Of a DNA stretch of 16,318 nt, positions 13,805 through 16,318 are shown piece after piece. The first letter of the stretch is position 1, and each line of letters starts with the position of its first letter. Origin of the DNA: Nitriliruptorales bacterium (GTDB lineage Bacteria > Actinomycetota > Nitriliruptoria > Euzebyales > Egibacteraceae); NCBI GenBank assembly GCA_007119305.1, contig SKPY01000280.1:1-16318 (forward strand), in the 5' to 3' direction. Below the pieces are notes generated by a model. The model was not told where the DNA came from and searched no databases. It saw only the letters and a program-made list of their open reading frames with translations. The position numbers and the translations under genes are program-made.

Positions 13805-14950
13805 CTAGCGGCAGCCGAGCTCGGTGCCGTCGGGGGTGAGCAGGCACGTCTGCTCGGGCGTGGCCTCGACGCGGAAGCGCAGGGAGCGGCCCTCGGCGAT
13901 CACGCGGCCGTGCCAGCGGTCGTCGCGGTCGGGCAGGGTGAGCCGGACGGCGGGGTTGGCGTCTTCCTCGTCTGCGAGGTCGAGCTCGTCGATGAGGTCG
14001 TGCACACGCTCGGCCACGGCGTCGGGGCCCTCGTCGGGCTCGTCCAACCAGTGCAGCACGACGGGGTTCAACGTGTCCCCCGACAGCTCGTCGGCAGGGG
14101 TCAGCAGGTACCCGCTCGTCGCGTGCGCCCCCTCCGGCGGCGCGACGGGCAGCACCCACCAGATCCGGCCGTCGACCGCGGCCGCGACCGGGTAGACGGG
14201 CTCCGCCCACGTCCCGACCTCCGCCGCGGGGTTGTCAGCGCGCACGTGGGTCAGCGCCCCGCGGGCCACCTCGCGGGGATAGACCGCGAGCTCGAGCGAC
14301 GGGTCCACCTCGTCGCGCAGCTCCGCCTGGCCGTCGGGCCCGAGCTGGATCACCGCCTCCGGTACGAGCGCGGTCTCTGCGTGCACGCCCAACACCCGCT
14401 CCAGCGCGCCGAGCGGGACCGTGTGGCGGCGCACGACAGGGACCGCGGCCAGCGGGCCGTCCTCGCTGCAGCGTCCTGCGATCGCGGTGTCCTCGACGCG
14501 CACGTCGCCGTCTGTCGGCAGGTCGTCGATGAGGTCGTCCAGCGCGACCGGCTCCCCGAACGCGCAGCGCACGGCCTCGTCGGGCGCTTCCGGGTCCCAC
14601 TCGACGACCCCGATGATCGTGGAGCGCGGTTCGAGCGCGTTGCCGTCGCCGCTGCGCACCACCGCGGCGTGGCGCCCGTCCGGCAGCGGGAGGGGCTCGT
14701 TGAGCCCGCCCTCGAGCTCGCCCTGCCAGCCTGCCATCTCCCGGCGGATCCACCTGGGGTCGTGCAGCGGCTCGAACGGGGGCCGCTCGCCCGGACCGGC
14801 CTCCTCCACCTCGAACCCGAAGGCAGCCCAGTCGAGCTCGGGCGGCTCCGGTCGTGGCCCGGCCAGTGACCACCACAGCACGAACCCGAGGGGGATGAAC
14901 GCGGCGAGCGCGAGCAGCGTCGGGCCGAGCCGCGCGCGATCGAGCTGCAC
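13805..14950 (-). CDS. Membrane-anchored hypothetical protein with a large extracytoplasmic domain
   Basis: The product has 381 residues. I chose the GTG whose first base is at 14950, because GGGAGG (14960-14955) precedes it and residues 7-30 (LGPTLLALAAFIPLGFVLWWSLAG) then form an N-terminal anchor. A longer version starting at 15037 adds residues without coding character. The remaining 350 residues are acidic and soluble-looking. They hold four cysteines (in VRCAF, GRCSED, QTCLL and a final LGC), which would allow two disulfides outside the cell. No lipobox, repeat or known domain is recognised. It lies downstream of the YihY-family gene on the same strand with a gap of about 130 bases, so co-transcription is uncertain. 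Function is unknown. Confidence 0.75.
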   Translation of the reverse strand: MQLDRARLGPTLLALAAFIPLGFVLWWSLAGPRPEPPELDWAAFGFEVEEAGPGERPPFEPLHDPRWIRREMAGWQGELEGGLNEPLPLPDGRHAAVVRSGDGNALEPRSTIIGVVEWDPEAPDEAVRCAFGEPVALDDLIDDLPTDGDVRVEDTAIAGRCSEDGPLAAVPVVRRHTVPLGALERVLGVHAETALVPEAVIQLGPDGQAELRDEVDPSLELAVYPREVARGALTHVRADNPAAEVGTWAEPVYPVAAAVDGRIWWVLPVAPPEGAHATSGYLLTPADELSGDTLNPVVLHWLDEPDEGPDAVAERVHDLIDELDLADEEDANPAVRLTLPDRDDRWHGRVIAEGRSLRFRVEATPEQTCLLTPDGTELGCR

Positions 14951-15043
14951 GCCACCTCCCAGCAATCGCGTCCACGTGCGTGCCTGCGATGTACCCGGTC
15001 CCGATGACGCGCAGTCATGCAGAGCCCCACCCGCCACCGCGCC

Positions 15044-15060
15044 ACCCGCCCCGGGCGGGT
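15044..15060 (-). terminator. GC-rich hairpin downstream of the YihY-family gene
   Basis: ACCCGCC (15044-15050) pairs perfectly with GGCGGGT (15054-15060) around a CCG loop, 23 bases past the minus-strand stop codon at 15083. There is no following T tract on the minus strand. It would therefore be a non-canonical intrinsic terminator at best, of a kind often suggested in high-GC actinobacteria. It may separate the two minus-strand genes. Confidence 0.35.
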
Positions 15061-15082
15061 CGGCCCGGGGCGCCTGCGCAGG

Positions 15083-16132
15083 TCAGGCCCTGGACTCGCC
15101 GAGCTCGTCGGCGACGTGCGCTCCCCGGCTGCCCATCGGCCGAGGCTCGCCGCTGGTCGTGTCGTGGCGTGTCTGGTGCTCGGACTCCGAGTTGATCTCT
15201 GCCCCGAGCAGGATCACGAAGGACGACAGGAACAGCCAGAGCAGCAGGACGATCATGCCGCCCAAGGCTCCGTAGGTCTCGTTGTAGTTGCCGAAGTTCT
15301 GCACGTAGATCGAGAACGCGATCGAGGCCACGATCCACAGCAGCGTCGCGATGATGGCTCCCGTGGACACCCAGCGCCACTGCGGTTCCTGGCGGTTGGG
15401 GGCGTAGCGGTACACGACCGACAGCGCCAGCACCAGGAACGCGGCCAGGACGGGCCAGCGCAGGATGCGGACGGCCCACTCGCCCACGCCACCCAGGCCG
15501 AGCGCCCCCACCACCAACGGAGCCACGATGATCGAGGCGATCGCCAGGGCCACGATCAGGATCCCCACGAGGGTGAGCGCGAGCGCGATCGCCCGCCGTT
15601 TGACGAACCCCCGCGTCTCCTCTTCGTTGTGCGCGAGGGTCAGCGCCTCCATGAGGCCGTTCATGCCGCTCGATGCGGTCCAGAGCGCGGCGAGGATGCT
15701 GATGGCGAGACCGAGCGACAGTGCGCCCTGACCGGCGCCGGCGACGGCCTGCACCTGTTCGGTGATGAGCTCCCCGGCACCTTCGCCGAGGTCGGGCATG
15801 AGGTTCTCGATCTGCTGGGCGGCCTGATCGGGATCGGCGACCAACCCGTACAGCGACACCAGCGCGGCCAACGCGGGGAACAGGGCCAGCATGGCGTAGA
15901 ACCCGACGCCAGCCGACGCCAGGGCGACCCGGTCGCGCTTGATCGCGTCCTTGACGCGCCACGCGATGTCCTTCCAGCCCGCGGCCGGGACCTCCTGCGG
16001 TCGCTGCGCGCGTCGTCCGCGCTTGCGGTGCTCCCCGGTGTCGTCACCCCGGCCGCGTCCGGCCTGGGCCTCGTCAGCCACAAGCCGGCCCTGCGCGTCA
16101 CGCGTGGTCGGGGGGTCGGTACGGCGTGCCAT
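15083..16132 (-). CDS. YihY/BrkB-family inner-membrane protein
   Basis: The product has 349 residues. ATG at 16132 is preferred over TTG 16135 because GAGGAG sits five bases upstream. A hydrophilic, charged N-terminus (about 1-52) leads to WKDIAWRVKDAIKRDRVALASAGVGFYAMLALFPALAAL, the typical opening of the family formerly mislabelled ribonuclease BN. Six or so hydrophobic segments follow (near 72-95, 142-160, 180-208, 225-245, 256-275 and 290-315). WTASSGMNGLMEAL, YRYAPNR and the C-terminal GGMIVLLLWLFLSSFVILLGAEIN are also typical. The family function is unsettled, with transport or envelope roles suggested. The C-terminal tail after GAEIN is polar and unconserved. The 186 bases upstream to the window edge hold no gene that I can support. 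Confidence 0.92.
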   Translation of the reverse strand: MARRTDPPTTRDAQGRLVADEAQAGRGRGDDTGEHRKRGRRAQRPQEVPAAGWKDIAWRVKDAIKRDRVALASAGVGFYAMLALFPALAALVSLYGLVADPDQAAQQIENLMPDLGEGAGELITEQVQAVAGAGQGALSLGLAISILAALWTASSGMNGLMEALTLAHNEEETRGFVKRRAIALALTLVGILIVALAIASIIVAPLVVGALGLGGVGEWAVRILRWPVLAAFLVLALSVVYRYAPNRQEPQWRWVSTGAIIATLLWIVASIAFSIYVQNFGNYNETYGALGGMIVLLLWLFLSSFVILLGAEINSESEHQTRHDTTSGEPRPMGSRGAHVADELGESRA

Positions 16133-16318
16133 CAACGCTCCTCATCGCCCTGAAGGCCCCACACCTTCCCGCTGTGAACGCCGGCTAACCCCCTCGGGCT
16201 GGCAGCGTGCGGGAGTCCTGCCCCGAGGCGAGGTTGACACAGCCGGGCTGGTGCGGGCGGCCCCCGGGGCGGCGCTAGGGTGGATCCGGCCGTGCTCGGG
16301 CCACGCACCACACGGCCA

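Noticed and set aside
16234..16281. TTGACA (16234-16239) and TAGGGT (16276-16281) as a rightward promoter
   Set aside because: The spacing of 36 bases is twice the normal distance. TAGGGT alone could be a -10 for a gene beyond the window but cannot be supported.

Overview
The window is very GC-rich (roughly 70% or more by eye), with strong G/C bias at third codon positions, GTG starts and stop/start overlaps. This points to a high-GC actinobacterium, possibly a deep-branching class such as Nitriliruptoria or Thermoleophilia, but the lineage is inference. No rRNA, tRNA, CRISPR array, transposase or integrase was seen.

Left part (1-2305, + strand): a molybdenum-cofactor/formate dehydrogenase maturation and selenium cluster. 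It holds the 3' end of moaA, a small DUF6457-like gene, fdhD, and selD. The first three genes are abutting or overlapping. selD carries an in-frame TGA exactly where the catalytic Cys/Sec17 of SelD belongs, so it reads as a selenoprotein of 345 residues that starts at 1268. Together these genes fit maturation of a selenocysteine-containing formate dehydrogenase encoded outside the window.

An AI-2E/PerM-family permease (2413-3465) follows, then about 660 bases with no clear gene. That gap holds an imperfect inverted repeat, a perfect 10-bp tandem duplication and a short remnant of coding-like sequence.

Centre (4163-13446, + strand): the most unusual region. Nine tandem paralogues encode polytopic membrane proteins. 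Six are intact (380-429 aa), one is frameshifted (about 419 aa when repaired), and two are shortened in frame: one by an internal deletion, one by loss of its N-terminal half. Every one of the eight junctions is a 1-4 base stop/start overlap, so the array looks like a single translationally coupled operon. The proteins resemble the membrane input part and following linker of actinobacterial sensor histidine kinases (hallmark RYRLYDIDR, then a FNRARYDA segment and a terminal SLWLR), yet none has a kinase, cyclase, phosphatase or DNA-binding domain. Their joint function is unknown.

Right part (13447-16318): a disrupted 5' remnant of a PPOX-family flavin-binding gene, broken by an 8-bp tandem duplication. 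Then, on the minus strand, come a membrane-anchored hypothetical protein (13805-14950) and a YihY/BrkB-family membrane protein (15083-16132).
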